A DNA stretch of 64,000 nucleotides from Flavobacterium sp. M31R6 (GTDB taxonomy: Bacteria > Bacteroidota > Bacteroidia > Flavobacteriales > Flavobacteriaceae): assembly GCF_013284035.1 (NCBI RefSeq), contig NZ_CP054141.1, forward strand, positions 1,736,001 through 1,800,000. The letters run 5' to 3'. The notes beneath the pieces are model-generated. The model was given only the letters and a program-made list of their open reading frames with translations, had not been told where the DNA came from and did no database searches. Below, piece after piece: positions 63,273 through 64,000 of the stretch. How positions within the stretch are numbered: position 1 is the stretch's first letter; each line of letters starts with the position of its first letter. A program made the position numbers and the translations under genes.

Positions 63273-64000
63273 ATGAAAAATTTACGAATACTGTTTATTG
63301 CATTTTTATTTGGCAATACGATTTTGTCTTTTGCTTCTACAGTAGACACTTTGCAAATTCCAAGTGCTGCTATGAGTAAAACCTATAAAGCAGCTGTAGT
63401 CTTGCCTAATTCGTATGCAAAAGGGAAAGCTGTTTATCCAGTGCTTTATCTTTTACATGGTGCTTATGGGCATTTTTCGGATTGGTTATCAAGTACGCCC
63501 AATAAAAATACAGTTAAAAATTTAGCCGATCAATATAATATTATAATAGTGATGCCAGAAGGGGAGACATTCAGTTTCTATCTTAATAGTCCAGTAAATA
63601 AAGGCAGTCAGTTTGAAACTTATATAACTGAAGAAGTAATTCAAAAGATTGACAAAACGTATCGAACGGTAAATGATAAAAAGGGACGTGTCATTGCAGG
63701 GCTTTCTATGGGAGGACATGGTGCTTTGTCTCTTTCTGCCAAACATCCCGAATTGTTTTGTGCTGCAGGAAGTATGAGTGGAGCTGTAGATATGGGAACA
63801 ATGTTAGGTCGGGAGCCAAATGATCAAGTTATAAAGTTAATGCAGCCTGTTTTTGGCGATCAAAGCAATAATCCTGATCTATATGCACAAAACGCAGTAA
63901 TGGGAATGGTTGATAAAATTAAAGTCAATAAACTAGCGTTAATTATTGATTGTGGTGTAGATGATTTTCTTATTGAACCCAATAGAGAATTGCATAGAAG
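63273..64000 (+). CDS. Secreted esterase, PF00756-type (3' end outside the window)
   Basis: The first 242 codons start at ATG 63273 with a signal peptide (about 1-22, 'LFIAFLFGNTILSFA'). The esterase-family alpha/beta hydrolase follows: 'YPVLYLLHGAYGHFSDWLSS' near residue 50, 'IIIVMPEGETFSFYLNS' near 89, nucleophile Ser in 'VIAGLSMGGHGALSLSAKHP' near 136 and the acid region 'LIIDCGVDDFLIEPNRELHR' near 222. Relatives include S-formylglutathione hydrolase, feruloyl esterase and mycolyltransferase types. The catalytic His would lie beyond the window. It is 168 nt downstream of the AraC gene in the same direction. Confidence 0.88.
   Translation, partial: MKNLRILFIAFLFGNTILSFASTVDTLQIPSAAMSKTYKAAVVLPNSYAKGKAVYPVLYLLHGAYGHFSDWLSSTPNKNTVKNLADQYNIIIVMPEGETFSFYLNSPVNKGSQFETYITEEVIQKIDKTYRTVNDKKGRVIAGLSMGGHGALSLSAKHPELFCAAGSMSGAVDMGTMLGREPNDQVIKLMQPVFGDQSNNPDLYAQNAVMGMVDKIKVNKLALIIDCGVDDFLIEPNRELHR

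Overview
The window looks like a piece of a Flavobacterium-type chromosome (Bacteroidota, Flavobacteriia). It is AT-rich. Genes mostly lack Shine-Dalgarno sequences and often follow a TAnnTTTG -7 box. Typical Bacteroidota content includes TonB-dependent receptors with carboxypeptidase-like N-termini, a one-chain SecDF, a one-chain B12 acyl-CoA mutase (IcmF) and an OmpA protein with thrombospondin type 3 repeats. There are no rRNA or tRNA genes, CRISPR arrays, prophages or intact insertion sequences. It is core genome with iron-uptake genes and many small dispersed repeats.

Layout. 0-9 kb: end of ftsE, a 1004-aa TPR protein, a PhzF-family enzyme, an outer-membrane barrel, a small Gre-factor-like protein and an amidohydrolase lipoprotein. 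9-14 kb: a tight tRNA-amidotransferase operon of a divergent GatC, GatA, and GatB fused in frame to aspartyl-tRNA synthetase. 14-21 kb: gyrB, malate dehydrogenase, secDF. 21-24.5 kb: a LysR regulator divergent from an MdaB-like quinone reductase and a YgiN-like monooxygenase, then lgt and yidD; a ~90-nt leader-like repeat occurs here three times. 24.5-33 kb: cysS, a broken four-helix-bundle gene, folE, an aminotransferase, a retropepsin-PDZ protein, a DUF1573 protein and valS. 33-42 kb: an amino-acid permease, then two TonB receptor plus PepSY-membrane-protein units that share a 23-bp operator-like palindrome at their promoters. 42-53.5 kb: topB, an NTF2-like protein, prfA, an OmpA/TSP3 protein, pyrF, a metal-receptor-like protein, an alpha/beta hydrolase and a DUF4197 protein. 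53.7-64 kb: a VOC protein with an O-methyltransferase, purU, icmF, a hydrolase with a helical tail, a small secreted protein, an AraC regulator and the start of an esterase.

How it fits together. GatC, GatA and GatB-AspRS would place mischarging and amidation of Asp-tRNA(Asn) in one assembly; the AspRS carries the Asp-His-Gly signature of non-discriminating enzymes. The two receptor/PepSY units form a probable siderophore-iron region under one iron-responsive repressor. MdaB and the YgiN-like protein form a quinone redox pair under the adjacent LysR.

The most unusual signals are the GatB-AspRS fusion, the three-copy leader repeat, and a 27-29-nt GC-rich mini-element found both inside one of those repeats and in frame inside pyrF.
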